Positions 14,250-28,065 of a stretch of 64,000 bases of DNA are shown here, piece after piece. The number at the start of each line of letters is the position of its first letter. The first letter of the stretch is position 1. A model generated the notes under the pieces. It was not told the DNA's origin and made no database searches. It saw nothing but the letters and a program-made list of their open reading frames with translations. The translations under genes and the position numbers were made by a program. Origin of the DNA: Calliopsis andreniformis (taxonomy: Eukaryota; Arthropoda; Insecta; Hymenoptera; Andrenidae); assembly GCF_051401765.1 (NCBI RefSeq), contig NW_027480467.1, positions 1,364,001 through 1,428,000 of the forward strand, read 5' to 3'.

Positions 14250-15420
14250 CCTCAATACTCAATCCTCAATCCTCAATCCTCAATCCTCAATCCTCAATCG
14301 TCAATCCTTAATCTTCAATCCTCAATCCTCAATCCTCAATCTTCAAACCTCAATCCTCAACCCTCAGCCCTCATCCTCAATCCTCAATCATCAATCTTCA
14401 ATCCTCAATCCTCAATCCTCAATTCTCAATCCCCAATCCTCAGTCCTCAGTCCTCGAACCTCTACCCTCAACCCTCAGCCCTCATCCTCAATCCTCAATC
14501 GTCAATCGTCAATCCTCAATCCTCAATAATCATTCGTCAACCGTCAATACCAAATCCTCAATCTTCAATCCTCAATCCTCAATCCTCAATCCTCAATCCT
14601 CAGTCCTCACACCTCAATCCTGAATCCTCACTCCTGAATCATCAATCTTCAGCCCTCAGTCCTCTACAATCAGTTGTCAATCCTCAATCCTCAATAGAAT
14701 ATCATCAATTCTCAGTTTTCATTACTCAATACTCGATCTGCAATCTTCAAATCTCTATCCACAAACATCAATTCTCATCACTCAACCCTCAACTCTCAGT
14801 CCCAAATCCTCAATATTCGATCCTCAATCCTCAACCCTCAATCCACAATCCTCAACCTTCAATCCTCAACGCTCAACCTTCAATGCTCATTCCTCAATCG
14901 TCAATCCTCAATTCTCAATCCTCAATCGTGAATCTTCAATAATCAATCCTCTATTCTCAATCCTCAATACTCAATCCTCAATCGTCAATCCTCAATCCCC
15001 AATCCTCAATCTTCAGTCCTCAATCCTCAATACTCAATCCTCAATCCTCAATCTTCAATCCTCAGTACTCAACCTTCAATCCTCAATCCTCAATCGTCAA
15101 TCCTCAATCCTCAATCCTCAATCCTCAATCTTCAATCCTCAATACACAGTCTTCAATCCTCAATCCTCAATCCTCAATCCTCAATCCTCCATCCTCAATC
15201 CTCATTCCCCAATCCTCAATACCCAATCTTCAATCCTCAATCCTCAATCCTCAATTCTCAATCCTCAGTCATCAATCCTCAGACCTCAAACAGCAATACT
15301 CAACCCTCAGTCCTCGGCCTCAATCCACAAACATCAATACTCAATCCGCAACCTTCAATCGTCAATATTCAATATTCAGTCCTCAATCCTCAATCCTCAA
15401 TACTCAATCCTCAATCCTCA
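14250..15420 (+). repeat. HOR copy C, duplicate of about 10,930-12,100
   Basis: The order of variants matches 10,930-12,100 at an offset of about 3,319 (the TCACACCTC marker is at 11,289 and 14,608). Copy C therefore includes sequence that lies upstream of copy A. The array grew by duplications with different endpoints rather than by repeating one fixed unit. Confidence 0.78.
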
Positions 15421-17100
15421 ATGTTCAATCCGCAATACCCAATCCTCAATCATCAATCCTCAATCCTCAATCCTCAATCCTCAATCCTCAATCCTCAATC
15501 CTCAATCCTCAATCCTCGGTCCTCAAACCTCAATCCTGAATCCTCAATCCTGAATCCTCAATCCTCAATCCTCAACCTTCAATCCTCAATACTCAATCTT
15601 CAATCCTCAATCCTCAATACTCAATCCTCAATCCTCAATCCTCAATCTTCAAACCTCAATTCTCAACCCTCAATCCTCAATCCTCAATCCTCAATCCTCA
15701 TTCTTCAATCCTCAATACCCAATCTTCAATCCTCAATCCTAAATACTCAATCCTCAATCCTCAATCCTCAATCCTCAATCCTCAATCCTCAATCCTCAAT
15801 CCTCAATCCTCAATCCTCAATCCTCAATCTTCAATCCTCAATACTGAATCTTCAATCCTCAATCCTCAATACTCAATCCTCAATCCTCAATCCTCAATCT
15901 TCAAACCTCAGTCCTCAACCCTCAGCCCTCATTCTCAATCCTCAATCATCAACATTCAATCCTCAATCCTCAATCCTCAATCCTCAGTCCTCAATCGTCA
16001 CTCCTCAATCCTCAATCCTCAATCCTCAATCTTCAATACTCAATACTCAATCTTCAATAATCAATCCTCAATTCTCAATCCTCAATACTCAATCCACAAT
16101 CGTCAATCCTCCATCCACAATCCTCAATCTTCAATCCTCAATCCTCAATCCTCATTCCTCAATCCTCAATCTTCAATCCTCAATACTCGATCTTCAATCC
16201 TCAATCCTCAATCCTCAATCCTCAATCCTCAATCCTCAATCCTCAAACCTCAATCCTCAATCGTCAATCCTCAATACTCAGTCTTCAAACCTCAATCCTC
16301 AATCCTCAAACCTGAATCCTCATTCTTCAGTCCTCAATACCCAATCCTCAATCTTCAATCCTCAATCCACAATCCTCAATTCTCAATCCTCAATCCTCAA
16401 TCCTCAGGCCTCTAACAGCAATGCTCAGCCCTCAGTCCTCGTCCTCAATACACAACCATCAATACTGAATCCTCAATCTTCAATCATCAATATTCAACCT
16501 TCAGTCCTCAATCCTCAATCCTCAATCCTCAAACGTCAATCCTCAACCGTAAGTCCTCGTCCTCAAACCTCAGCCCTCAATCCTCAATCCTCAATCTTCA
16601 ATCATCAATACCCAATCTTCAATCCTCAATCCTCAATCCTCAATCCTCAATCCTCAATCCTCAATATTCAACGCACAACCCTCAACCATCAATCCGCAAT
16701 ACTCAACCATCAATCCTCAATTCTCAATACTCAATAGAATATCCTGAATTCTCATGGTTCAATACTCAATCCACAATATTCAAAAATCAAATCTCAATCC
16801 TCAAACATCAATTCTCAACACTCAATCCTCAACACTCAGTCCTCGCTCTTCAATCCTCCATCCTCAATCCTCAGTCCTCAAGCGTCAGTCCTGAATCCTC
16901 AATCCTCAATCCTCAATCCTCAATCTTCAATCCTCAGTCCCAAATCCTCAATCTTCAATACTCAATCCTCAATCCTCAATCTTCAATCCTCAATACTCAA
17001 TCTTCAGCCCTCAATCCTCAATCCTCAATCCTCAATCCTCATTCTTCAATCCTCAATACCCAATCCTCAATCTTCACTCCTCAATCCTCAATCCTCAATC
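15421..17100 (+). repeat. Satellite block with a long perfect heptamer run
   Basis: This block includes 77 bp of perfect TCAATCC (15,747-15,823, 11 units). An M3 variant segment (GGCCTCTAACAGCAATGCTC) starts near 16,409 and an M1 module lies at about 16,737. About 15,300-16,440 is duplicated at about 26,930-28,065 with offsets of 11,619 to 11,626. About 16,680-17,090 resembles about 9,500-10,000 and 34,890-35,240. The forward strand is open for 438 codons from 15,421, which is expected from the repeat and is not taken as a gene. Confidence 0.78.
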
Positions 17101-17104
17101 CTCA

Positions 17105-19210
17105 ATCCTCAATCCTCAGTTCTCAAACCTCAATTCTGAATCCTCAACCCTGAATCCTCATTCTTCAGCCCTCAGTCCTCAACACTCAGTTGTCAATCCA
17201 CAATCCTCAATAGAATATCATCAATTCACAGTTTTCAATACTCAATACTCAATCTGAAATCTTCAAGTCTCTATCCACAAACATCAATTCTCATCACTCA
17301 GCACTCAACACTCAGTCTTCAATCCTCAATCCTCAATCCTCAATCCTCAATCCTCATTCTTCAATCCTCAATACCCAATTCTCGATCTTCAATCCTCAAT
17401 CCTCAATCCTCAAAATCTCAATCCTCAATCCTCAATCCTCAGACCTCTAACAGCAATACTCAACCCTGAGTCCTCGGCCTCAATCCACAACCATCAATCC
17501 TCAATCCTCAACCTTCAATCGTCAATATTCAATCTTCAGTCCTTAATCCTCTATCCTCAATACTCAATCCTCAATCCTCAATGTTCAATCCGCAATAGCC
17601 AATCCTCAGTCTTCAATCCTCAGTCCTCAATCCTCAATCCTCAATCCTCAATTCTCAATCTTCAATCCTCAATACTCAATCTTCAACCCTCAATCCTCAA
17701 TCCTCAATCCTCAGTCCTCATTCTTCAAACCTCAACACCCAATCCTCAATCTTCAATCCTCAATCCTCAATCCTCAATTCTCAATCCTCAATCCTCAACC
17801 CTCAGGCCTCAAACATCAATACTCAACCCTCAGTCCTCGTCCTCAATCCACAACACTCAATCCTCGATCCACAATCTTCAATCATCAATATTCAATCTTC
17901 AATCCGCAATCCTCAATCCTCAATACTCAATCCTCTATCCTCAGTGTTCAATCCCCAATACCCAATCCTCAATCATCAATCCTCAATCCTCAATCCTCAG
18001 TCCCCAATCCTCAATCCTCAATCCTCAGTCCTCAAACCTCAATCTTCAATCCTCAATACACAATCTTCAATCCTCAAACCTCAATCCTCGGTCCTCAATC
18101 CTCAATCGTCAATCTCCAATCCTGAATACTCAATCTTCAATCCTCAATCCCCAATCCTCAATCCTCATTTCTCAATCCTCACTCTTCATTCCTCAATACC
18201 CAATCCTCAATCTCCAATCCTCAATCCTCAATCCTCAATTCTCATCCTTCAATCCTCAGTCCTCAGTCCTCAAACCTCAATCCTCAGACCTCAGCCCTCA
18301 TCATCAATCCTCAATCCTCAATCCTCAATCTTCAATCCCCAATACTAAATATTCAATCCGCAATCCTCAATCCTCAATCATTAATCCTCAATCCTCAATC
18401 CTCAATCATCATTATTAAATCCTCAATACCCAATCCTCAATCTTCAATCCTGAATCCTCAATCCTAAATTCTCAATCCTCAATCCTCAGTCCTCAGTCCT
18501 CAAACCTCAATCCTCAACCCTCAGCCCTCATCCTCAATCCTCAATCCTCAATCCTCAATCCTCAACCTTCAATCCTCAATACTCAATCTTCAATAATCAA
18601 TAATCAATTCTCAATCCACAATACTCAATCCTCAATCGTCAATCCTCAATCCCCAATCCTCAATCCTCAATCCCCAATGTTCAATGCGCAATACCCAATC
18701 CTCTATCTTCAATCCTCGACCCTCAACCCTCAATCCTCGATCCTCAATCTTCAATCCTCAATACTCAATCTTCAATCCTCCATCCTCAATCCTCAATCCT
18801 CAATCCTCAATCCTCAATCGTCAATCCTCAATACTCAGTCTTCAAACCTCAATCATCAATCTTCATTCCTCAACCCTCAATCCTCATTCCTCAATCCTCA
18901 TTCTTCAATCCTCAATACCCAATCCTCAATCGTCAATCCTCAATCCTCAATCCTCAACTCTCAATCCTCAATCCTAAGTCCTCAGTCCTCAGACCTCAAT
19001 CCTCAACCCTCAGCCCTCATCCTCAATCCTCAATCCTCAATCTTCAATCCTCAATCCTTAATCCTCAATCCTCAATCATCAATACTTAATCTTCAATCCT
19101 CAATCCTCAATCCTCAACCCTCAGCCCTCATCCTCAATCCTCAATCCTCAATCTTCAATCCTCAATCCTCAATCCTCAATCCTCAATCCTCAATCTTCAA
19201 TCATCAATAC
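17105..19210 (+). repeat. 3.56-kb tandem HOR, copy 1
   Basis: Matches about 20,660-22,790 at offset 3,555 (markers 17,581 and 21,136; 17,944 and 21,499), rising to about 3,561 downstream (18,678 and 22,239). The shared TCAAAATC 8-base unit at 17,411 is a useful marker. Further copies lie at about 28,066-29,414 (partial) and 35,235-37,365. Confidence 0.8.
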
Positions 19211-20625
19211 TGAATTCCCATTCTTCAATCTTCAAATCTCAATCCACAAACATCAATTCTCATCACTCAACCATCAACACTCAGTCCTCAATTTCAATCC
19301 TCAATTCTCAATCCTCAATCTTCAATCCTCAATACTCAATCCTCAATCCTCAATCCACAATTCTCAATACTCAATACTCAATCCTCAATCGTCAATCCTC
19401 AATCCCCAATCCTCAATCTTCAATCCTCAATCCTCAATCCTCAATCCTCAATCCTCAATATTCAACACACAACCCTCAACCATCAATCCTCAATACTCAA
19501 CCATCAATCCTCAATTCTCGATACTCAATAGAATATCCTGAATTCTCATGGTTCAGTACTCAATCCACAAAATTCAATAATCAAATCTCAATCCTCAAAC
19601 ATCAATTCTCAACACTCAATCGTCAATCCTCAATCCCCAATCCTCAATCTTCAGTCCTCAATCCTCAATACTCAATCCTCAATCCTCAATCTTCAATCCT
19701 CAGTACTCAACCTTCAATCCTCAATCCTCAATCCTCAATCCTCAATCCTCAATCCTCAATCCTCAATCTTCAATCCTCAATACACAGTCTTCAATCCTCA
19801 ATCCTCAATCCTCAATCCTCAATCTTCAATCGTCAATATTCAATATTCAGTCCTCAATCCTCAATCCTCAATACTCAATCCTCAATCCTCAATGTTCAAT
19901 GCGCAATACCCAATCCTCAATCATCAATCCTCAATCCACAATCCTCAATCCTCAATCCTCAATCCTCAATCCTCAATCCTCAATCCTCAATCCTCAATCC
20001 TCGGTCCTCAAACCTCAATCCTGAATCCACAATCCTGAATCCTCAATCCTCAATCCTCAATCTTCAATCCTCAATACTCAATCTTCAATCCTCAATCCTC
20101 AATACTCAATCCTCAATCCTCAATCCTCAATCTTCAATCCTCAATACTCGATCTTCAATCCTCAATCCTCAATCCTCAATACTCAGTCTTCAAACCTCAA
20201 TCCTCAATCCTCAAACCTCAATCCTCATTCTTCAGTCCTCAATACCCAATCCTCAATCTTCAATCCTCAATCCTCAATCCTCAATTCTCAATCCTCAAAC
20301 CTCAATCCTCAGGCCTCAAACAGCAATGCTCAGCCCTCAGTCCTCGTCCTCAATACACAACCATCAATACTGAATCCTCAATCTTCAATCATCAATATTC
20401 AACCTTCAGCCCTCAATCCTCAATCCTCAATCCTCAAACCTCAATCCTCAACCGTAAGTCCTCGTCCTCAAACCTCAACCCTCAATCCTCAATCCTCAAT
20501 CTTCAATCATCAATACCCAATCTTCAATCCTCAATCCTCAATCCTCAATCCTCAATCCTCAATCCTCAATATTCAACGCACAACCCTCAACCATCAATCC
20601 TCAATACTCAACCATCAATCCTCAA
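19211..20625 (+). repeat. HOR block with three copies (19.2, 30.6 and 33.5 kb)
   Basis: It starts at the variant TGAATTCCCATTCTTC. The same start occurs at 30,634 (offset 11,423) and 33,541 (offset 14,330), and the M1 modules inside keep the same offsets (19,531, 30,954, 33,861). The last part carries the M3 segment and an ACCGTAAGTCC variant. Near 20,625 the sequence jumps to material that in the 33.5-kb copy begins 245 bp later. Confidence 0.82.
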
Positions 20626-23100
20626 TCCTCAATCTTCAATCCTCAATACTCAATCTTCAATCCTCAATCCTCAGTTCTCAACCCTCAATTCTGAATCCTG
20701 AACCCTGAATCCTCAATCTTCAGCCCTCAGTCCTCAACAATCAGTTGTCAATCCACAATCCTCAATAGAATATCATCAATTCACAGTTTTCAATACTCAA
20801 TACTCAATCTGAAATATTCAAATCTCTATCCACAAACATCAATTCTCATCACTCAGCACTCAACACTCAGTCTTCAATCCTCAATCCTCAATCCTCAATC
20901 CTCAATCCTCATTCTTCAATCCTCAATACCCAATTCTCAATCTTCAATCCTCAATCCTCAATCCTCAAAATCTCAATCCTCAATCCTCAATCCTCAGACC
21001 TCTAACAGCAATACTCAACCATCAGTCCTCGGCCTCAATCCACAACCATCAATACTCAATCCTCAACCTTCAATCGTCAATATTCAATCTTCAGTCCTCA
21101 ATCCTCTATCCTCAATACTCAATCGTCAATCCTCAATGTTCAATCCGCAATACCCAATCCTCAGTCTTCAATCCTCAGTCCTCAATCCTCAATCCTCAAT
21201 CCTCAATTCTCAATCTCCAATCCTCAATACTCAATCTTCAACACTCAATCCTCAATCCTCAATCCTCAATCCTCATTCTTCAAACCTCAACACCCAATCC
21301 GCAATCTTCAATCCTCAATCCTCAATCCTCAATTCTCAATCCTCAATCCTCAACCCTCAGACCTCAAACATCAATACTCAACCCTCAGTCCTCGTCCTCA
21401 ATCCACAACACTCAATCCTCGATCCACAATCTTCAATCATCAATATTCAATCTTCAATCCGCAATCCTCAATCCTCAATACTCAATCCTCTATCCTCAGT
21501 GTTCAATCCCCAATACCCAATCGTCAATCATCAATCCTCAATCCTCAATCCTCAGTCCCCAATCCTCAATCCTCAATCCTCAGCCCTCAAACCTCAATCT
21601 TCAATCCTCAATACACAATCTTCAATCCTCAATCCTCAATCCTCGGTCCTCAATCCTCAATCGTCAATCTCCAATCCTGAATACTCAATCTTCAATCCTC
21701 AATCCCCAATCCTCAATCCTCATTTCTCAATCCTCACTCTTCATTCCTCAATACCCAATCCTCAATCTTCAATCCTCAATCCTCAATCCTCAATTCTCAA
21801 CCCTCAATCCTCAGTCCTCAGGCCTCAAACCTCAATCCTCAGACCTCAGCCCTCATCATCAATCCTCAATCCTCAATCCTCATTCCTCAATCTTCAATCC
21901 CCAATACTCAATATTCAATCCTCAATCCTCAATCCTCAATCTTTAATCCTCAATCCTCAATCCTCAATCATCATTATTAAATCCTCAATACCCAATCCTC
22001 AATCTTCAATCCTGAATCCTCAATCCTAAATTCTCTATCCTCAATACTCAGTCCTCAGTCCTCAAACCTCAATCCTCAACCCTCAGCCCTCATCCTCAAT
22101 CCTCAATCCTCAATCCTTAATCCTCAATCTTCAATCCTCAATACTCAATCTTCAATAATCAATAATCAATTCTCAATCCACAATACTCAATCCTCAATCG
22201 TCACTCCTCAATCCCCAATCCTCAATCCTCAATCCCCAATGTTCAATGCGCAATACCCAATCCTCTAACTTCAATCCTCGACCCTCAACCCTCGATCCTC
22301 GATCCTCAATCTTCAATCCTCAATACTCATTCTTCAATCCTCCATCCTCAATCCTCAATCCTCAATCCTCAATCCTCAATCGTCAGGCTTCAATCCTCAA
22401 TACTCAATCTTCAATCCTCAACCCTCAATCCTCATTCCTCAATCCTCATTCTTCAATCCTCAATACCCAATCCTCAATCGTCAATCCTCAATCCTCAATC
22501 CTCAACTCTCAATCCTCAATCCTAAGTCCTCAGTCCTCAGACCTCAATCCTCAACCCTCAGCCCTCATCCTCAATCCTCAATCCTCAATCTTCAATCCTC
22601 AATCCATAATCCTCAATCCTCAATCCTCAATCCTCAATCATCAATACTTAATCTTCAATCCTCAATCCTCAATCCTCAACCCTCAGCCCTCATCCTCAAT
22701 CCTCAATCCTCAATCTTCAATCCCCAATCCTCAATCCTCAATCCTCAATCCTCAATCCTCAATCCTCAATCCTCAATCCTCAATCCTCAATCCTCGGTCC
22801 TCAAACCTCAATCCTGAATCCTCAATCCTGAATCCTCAATCTTCAGACCTCAGTCCTCATGAATCAGTTGTCAATTCTCAATCCTCAATAGAATACCATC
22901 AATTCACTGTGCTCAATACCCAATACTCAATCTGCAATCTCCAAAACTCTATCCACAAACATCAATTCTCATCACTCAAACCTCAACACTCAGTCCCCAA
23001 TCCTCAATCTTCAATCCTCAATCATCAATCCTCAATCCTCAATCCTCAATCTTCAATCCTCAATACTCAATCTTCAATCCTCAATCCTCAATCCTCAATC
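20626..23100 (+). repeat. HOR block duplicated at 35.2-37.7 kb
   Basis: Matches 35,201 onwards at a constant offset of 14,575 (markers 20,646 and 35,221; 20,966 and 35,541; 21,136 and 35,711; 22,246 and 36,821). I noticed only a few base differences, for example G at 21,822 against T at 36,397. It is also copy 2 of the 3.56-kb tandem repeat. Near 23,090 it lacks about 200 bp that is present in the 29.6-kb and 37.6-kb copies. Confidence 0.85.
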
Positions 23101-23482
23101 CTCAGTTCTCAACCCTCAATTCTGAATCCCCAACCCTGAATCCTCAATCTTCAGCCCTCAGTCCTCAACAATCAGTTGTCAATCCACAATCCTCAATAGA
23201 ATACCACCAATTCACAGTTTTCAATACTCAATACTCAATCTGCAATCTTCAAACCTCTATCCACAAACATCAATTCTCATCACTCAACCCTCAACACTCA
23301 GTCTTAAATCCTCAATCCTCAATCCTCAATACTCAATCCTCATTCTTCAATCCTCAATACCCAATCCTCAATCTTCAATCCTCAATCCTCAACCCTCAAT
23401 TCTCAATCCTCAATCCTGAATCCTCAGACCTCAAATAGCAATACTCAACACTCAGTCCTCGTCCTCAATCCACAACCATCAA
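23101..23482 (+). repeat. M2-bearing satellite stretch
   Basis: This is a gene-free stretch with a CAGTTCTCAACCC variant and an M2-type module (GAATACCACCAATTCACAG). Closely related sequence lies at about 29,990-30,360 and 32,890-33,260. At 23,483 it switches abruptly to the CGGTCC-bearing block. Confidence 0.7.
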
Positions 23483-25510
23483 TCCTCAATCCTCGGTCCT
23501 CAAACCTCAATCCTGAATCCTCAATCCTGCATCCTCAATCTTCAGACCTCAGTCCTCAAGAATCAGTTGTCAATTCTCAATCCTCAATAGAATATCATCA
23601 ATTCACTGTTTTCAATACCCAATACTCAATCTGCAATCTCCAAATCTCTATCCACAAACATCAATTCTCAACACTAAAACCTCAACACTCAGTCCCCAAT
23701 CCTCAATCTTCAATCCTCAATCATCAATCCTCAATCCTCAATCCTCAATCTTCAATCCTCAATACTCAATCTTCAATCCTCAATCCTCAATACTCAATCC
23801 TCAGTCCTCATTCTTCTATCCTCAATACCAAATCCTCAATCTTCAATCCTCAATCCTCAATCCTCAATCCTCAATCCTCAGTCCTCACACCTCAATCCTG
23901 AATCCTCACTCCTGAATCATCAATCTTCAGCCCTCAGTCCTCTACAATCAGTTGTCAATCCTCAATCCTCAATAGAATATCATCAATTCTCAGTTTTCAT
24001 TACTCAATACTCAATCTGCAATCTTCAAATCTCTATCCACAAACATCAATTCTCATCACTCAACCCTCAACTCTCAGTCCCAAATCCTCAATATTCGATC
24101 CTCAATCCTCAACCCTCAATCCACAATCCTCAACCTTCAATCCTCAACGCTCAATCTTCAATGCTCATTCCTCAATCGTCAATCCTCAATTCTCAAACCT
24201 CAATCGTGAATCTTCAATAATCAATCCTCTATTCTCAATCCTCAATACTCAATCCTCAATCGTCAATCCTCAATCCCCAATCCTCAATCTTCAGTCCTCA
24301 ATCCTCAATACTCAATCCTCAATCCTCAATCTTCAATCCTCAGTACTCAACCTTCAATCCTCAATCCTCAATCCTCAATCCTCAATCCTCAATCCTCAAT
24401 CCTCAATCTTCAATCCTCAATACACAGTCTTCAATCCTCAATCCTCAATCCTCAATCCTCCATCCTCAATCCTCATTCCCCAATCCTCAATACCCAATCT
24501 TCAATCCTCAATCCTCAATCCTCAATTCTCAATCCTCAGTCATCAATCCTCAGACCTCAAACAGCAATACTCAACCCTCAGTCCTCGGCCTCAATCCACA
24601 AACATCAATACTCAATCCGCAACCTTCAATCGTCAATATTCAATATTCAGTCCTCAATCCTCTATCCTCAATACTCAATCCTCAATCCTCAATGTTCAAT
24701 CCGCAATACCCAATCCTCAATCATCAATCCTCAATCCTCAATCCTCAATCCTCAATCCTCAATCCTCAATCCTCAATCCTCGGTCCTCAAACCTCAATCC
24801 TGAATCCTCAATCCTGCATCCTCAATCTTCAGACCTCAGTCCTCAAGAATCAGTTGTCAATTCTCAATCCTCAATAGAATATCATCAATTCCTTGTTTTG
24901 AATACCCAATACTCAATCTGCAATCTCCAAATCTCTATCCACAAACATCAATTCTCAACACTCAAACCTCAACACTCAGTCCCCAATCCTCAATCTTCAA
25001 TCCTCAATCATCAATCCTCAATCCTCAATCCTCAATCTTCAATCCTCAATACTCAATCTTCAATCCTCAATCCTCAATACTCAATCCTCAGTCCTCATTC
25101 TTCTATCCTCAATACCCAATCCTCAATCTTCAATCCTCAATCCTCAATCCTCAATTCTCAATCCTCAATCCTCAGTCCTCTTATCTCAAACATCAATACT
25201 CAATCCTCAGTCCTCGTCCTCAATCCACAACCCTCAATCCACAATCCTCAATCTTCAATTCTCAATCCTCAATCCTCAGTCCTCAGTCCTCAAACCTCAA
25301 TCCTCAGACCACAGCCCTCATCACCAATCCTCTATCCTCAATCCTCAATCCTCAATCTTCAATCCTCAATCCTCAATCCTCAATCTTTAATCGTCAATCC
25401 TCAATCCTCAATCATCATTATTAAATCCTCAATACCCAATCCTCAATCTTCAATCCTGAATCCTCTATCCTAAATTCTCAATCCTCAATCCTCAGTCCTC
25501 AGTCCTCAAA
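23483..25510 (+). repeat. Copy of about 12,180-14,230
   Basis: The CGGTCC variant at 23,494 matches 12,191, the TCACACCTC variant at 23,886 matches 12,583, and ATGTTCAATCCGC at 24,692 matches 13,389, all at offset 11,303. The offset becomes 11,282 near the end, a three-heptamer deletion. This is a block of about 2 kb moved or duplicated over 11 kb. Confidence 0.83.
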
Positions 25511-26929
25511 CCTCAATCCTCAACCCTCAGCCCTCATCCTCAATCCTCAATCCTCAATCCTCAATCCTCAATCTTCAATCCTCAATACTCAATCTTCAAT
25601 AATCAATAATCAATTCTCAATCCACAATACTCAATCCTCAATCGTCAATCCTCAATCCCCAATCCTCAATCTTCAATCCTCAATCCTCAATCCTCAATCC
25701 CCAATCCTCAATATTCAACACACAACCGTCAACCATCAATCCTCAATACTCAACCATCAATCCTCATTTCTCGATACTCAATAGAATATCCTGAATTCTC
25801 ATGGTTCAATACTCAATCCACAAAATTCAATAATCAAATCTCAATCCTCAAACATCAATTCTCAACACTCAATCCTCAATACTCAGTCCACTCTCTTCAA
25901 TCCTCCATCCTCAATCCTCAATCTTCAAGCGTCAATCCTCAACCCTCAATCCTCAACCCTCAATCCTCAGTCTTCAGACCTTCATCCGGAATCCTCAATC
26001 CTGAATCCTCAATCTTCAGGCGTCGGTCCTCAACAATCAATTGCCAATCCTCAATCCTCAATAGAATATATTCAATTCACAGTTTTTTATACTCAATCCC
26101 CATTCTTCAATCTTCAAATCTCAACCCACAAACATCAATTATCATCACTCAACCCTCGTCACTCAGTCCTCAATCTTCAATCCTCAATCCTCAAACCTCA
26201 ATCTTCAATCCTCAATACTCAATCTTCAATCCTCAATCCTCAATTCTCAATCCTCAATAATCAACCCTCAGTCCTCAATCCTCAATCCTCAATCCTCAAT
26301 AATCATTCCTCAATCCTCAATACCAAATCCTCAATTTTCAATCCTCAATCCTCAATCCTCAATCCTCAATCCTCAGTCCTCACACGTCAATCCTGAATCC
26401 TCAATCCTGAATCCTCAATCTTCAGCCCTCAGTCCTCTACAATCAGTTGTCAATCCTCAATCCTCAATAGAATATCATCAATTCTCAGTTTTCATTACTC
26501 AATACTCAATCTGCAATCTTCAAATTTCTATCCACAAACATCAATTCTCATCACTCAACCCTCAACTCTCAGTCCCAAATCCTCAATATTCAATCCTCAA
26601 TCCTCAACCCTCAATCCACAATCCTCAACCTTCTATCCTCAACACTCAATCTTCAATGCTCATTCCTCAATCCTCAATCCTCAATTCTCAATCCTCAATC
26701 GTGAATCTTCAATAATCAGTCCTCAACTCTCAATCCTCAATACTCAATCCTCAATCGTCAATCCTCAATCCCCAATCCTCAATCTTCAGTCCTCAATCCT
26801 CAATACTCAATCCTCAATCTTCAATCCTCAATACACAGTCTTCAATCCTCAATCCTCAATCCTCAATCCTCAATTCTCAATCCTCAGTCATCAATCCTCA
26901 GACCTCAAATGGCAATACTCAACCCTCAG
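25511..26929 (+). repeat. Mosaic satellite segment
   Basis: There is no gene. An M1 module lies at about 25,784 and an M2-type module follows within 300 bases. About 26,092-26,400 matches about 8,776-9,130, including the CAACCCACAAACATC variant. The TCACACGTC variant near 26,381 resembles the 1.29-kb HOR marker with one change, and the following 300 bases follow that HOR. Confidence 0.68.
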
Positions 26930-28065
26930 TCCTCGGCTTCAATGCACAAACATCAATACTCAATCCTCAATCTTCAATCGTCAATATTCAATATTCAGTC
27001 CTCAATCCTCAATCCTCAATACTCAATCCTCAATCCTCAATGTTCAATCCGCAATACCCAATCCTCAATCATCAATCCTCAATCCTCAATCCTCAATCCT
27101 CAATCCTCAATCCTCAATCCTCAATCCTCGGTCCTCAAACCTCAATCCTGAATCCTCAATCCTGAATCCTCAATCCTCAATCCTCAACCTTCAATCCTCA
27201 ATACTCAATCTTCAATCCTCAATCCTCAATACTCAATCCTCAATCCTCAATCCTCAATCTTCAAACCTCAATTCTCAACCCTCAATCCTCAATCCTCAAT
27301 CCTCAATCCTCAATCTTCAATCCTCAATACCCAATCTTCAATCCTCAATCCTCAATACACAATCCTCAATCCTCAATCCTCAATCCTCAATCCTCAATCC
27401 TCAATCCTCAATCCTCAATCCTCAATCCTCAATCCTCAATCCTCAATCCTCAATCTTCAATCCTCAATACTCAATCTTCAATCCTCAATCCTCAATACTC
27501 AATCCTCAATCCTCAATCCTCAATCTTCAAACCTCAGTCCTCAACCCTCAGCCCTCATTCTCAATCCTCAATCATCAATATTCAATCCTCAATCCTCAAT
27601 CCTCAATCCTCAGTCCTCAATCGTCACTCCTCAATCCTCAATCCTCAATCCTCAATCTTCAATCCTCAATACTCAATCTTCAATAATCAATCCTCAATTC
27701 TCAATCCTCAATACTCAATCCACAATCGTCAATCCTCCATCCACAATCCTCAATCTTCAATCCTCAATCCTCAATCCTCATTCCTCAATCCTCAATCTTC
27801 AATCCTCAATACTCGATCTTCAATCCTCAATCCTCAATCCTCAATCCTCAATCCTCAATCCTCAATCCTCAAACCTCAATCCTCAATCGTCAATCCTCAA
27901 TACTCAGTCTTCAAACCTCAATCCTCAATCCTCAAACCTCAATCCTCATTCTTCAGTCCTCAATACCCAATCCTCAATCTTCAATCCTCAATCCACAATC
28001 CTCAATTCTCAATCCTCAATCCTCAATCCTCAGGCCTCTAACAGCAATGCTCAGCCCTCAGTCCT
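26930..28065 (+). repeat. Copy of about 15,300-16,440
   Basis: The order of variants matches at offsets of 11,619 to 11,626. The perfect heptamer run here is 27,366-27,449 (84 bp, 12 units) against 11 units at 15,747-15,823, so the copies differ by one heptamer at this point. Near 28,065 it breaks in the middle of the M3 segment and joins sequence of the 21.4-kb type. Confidence 0.8.
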
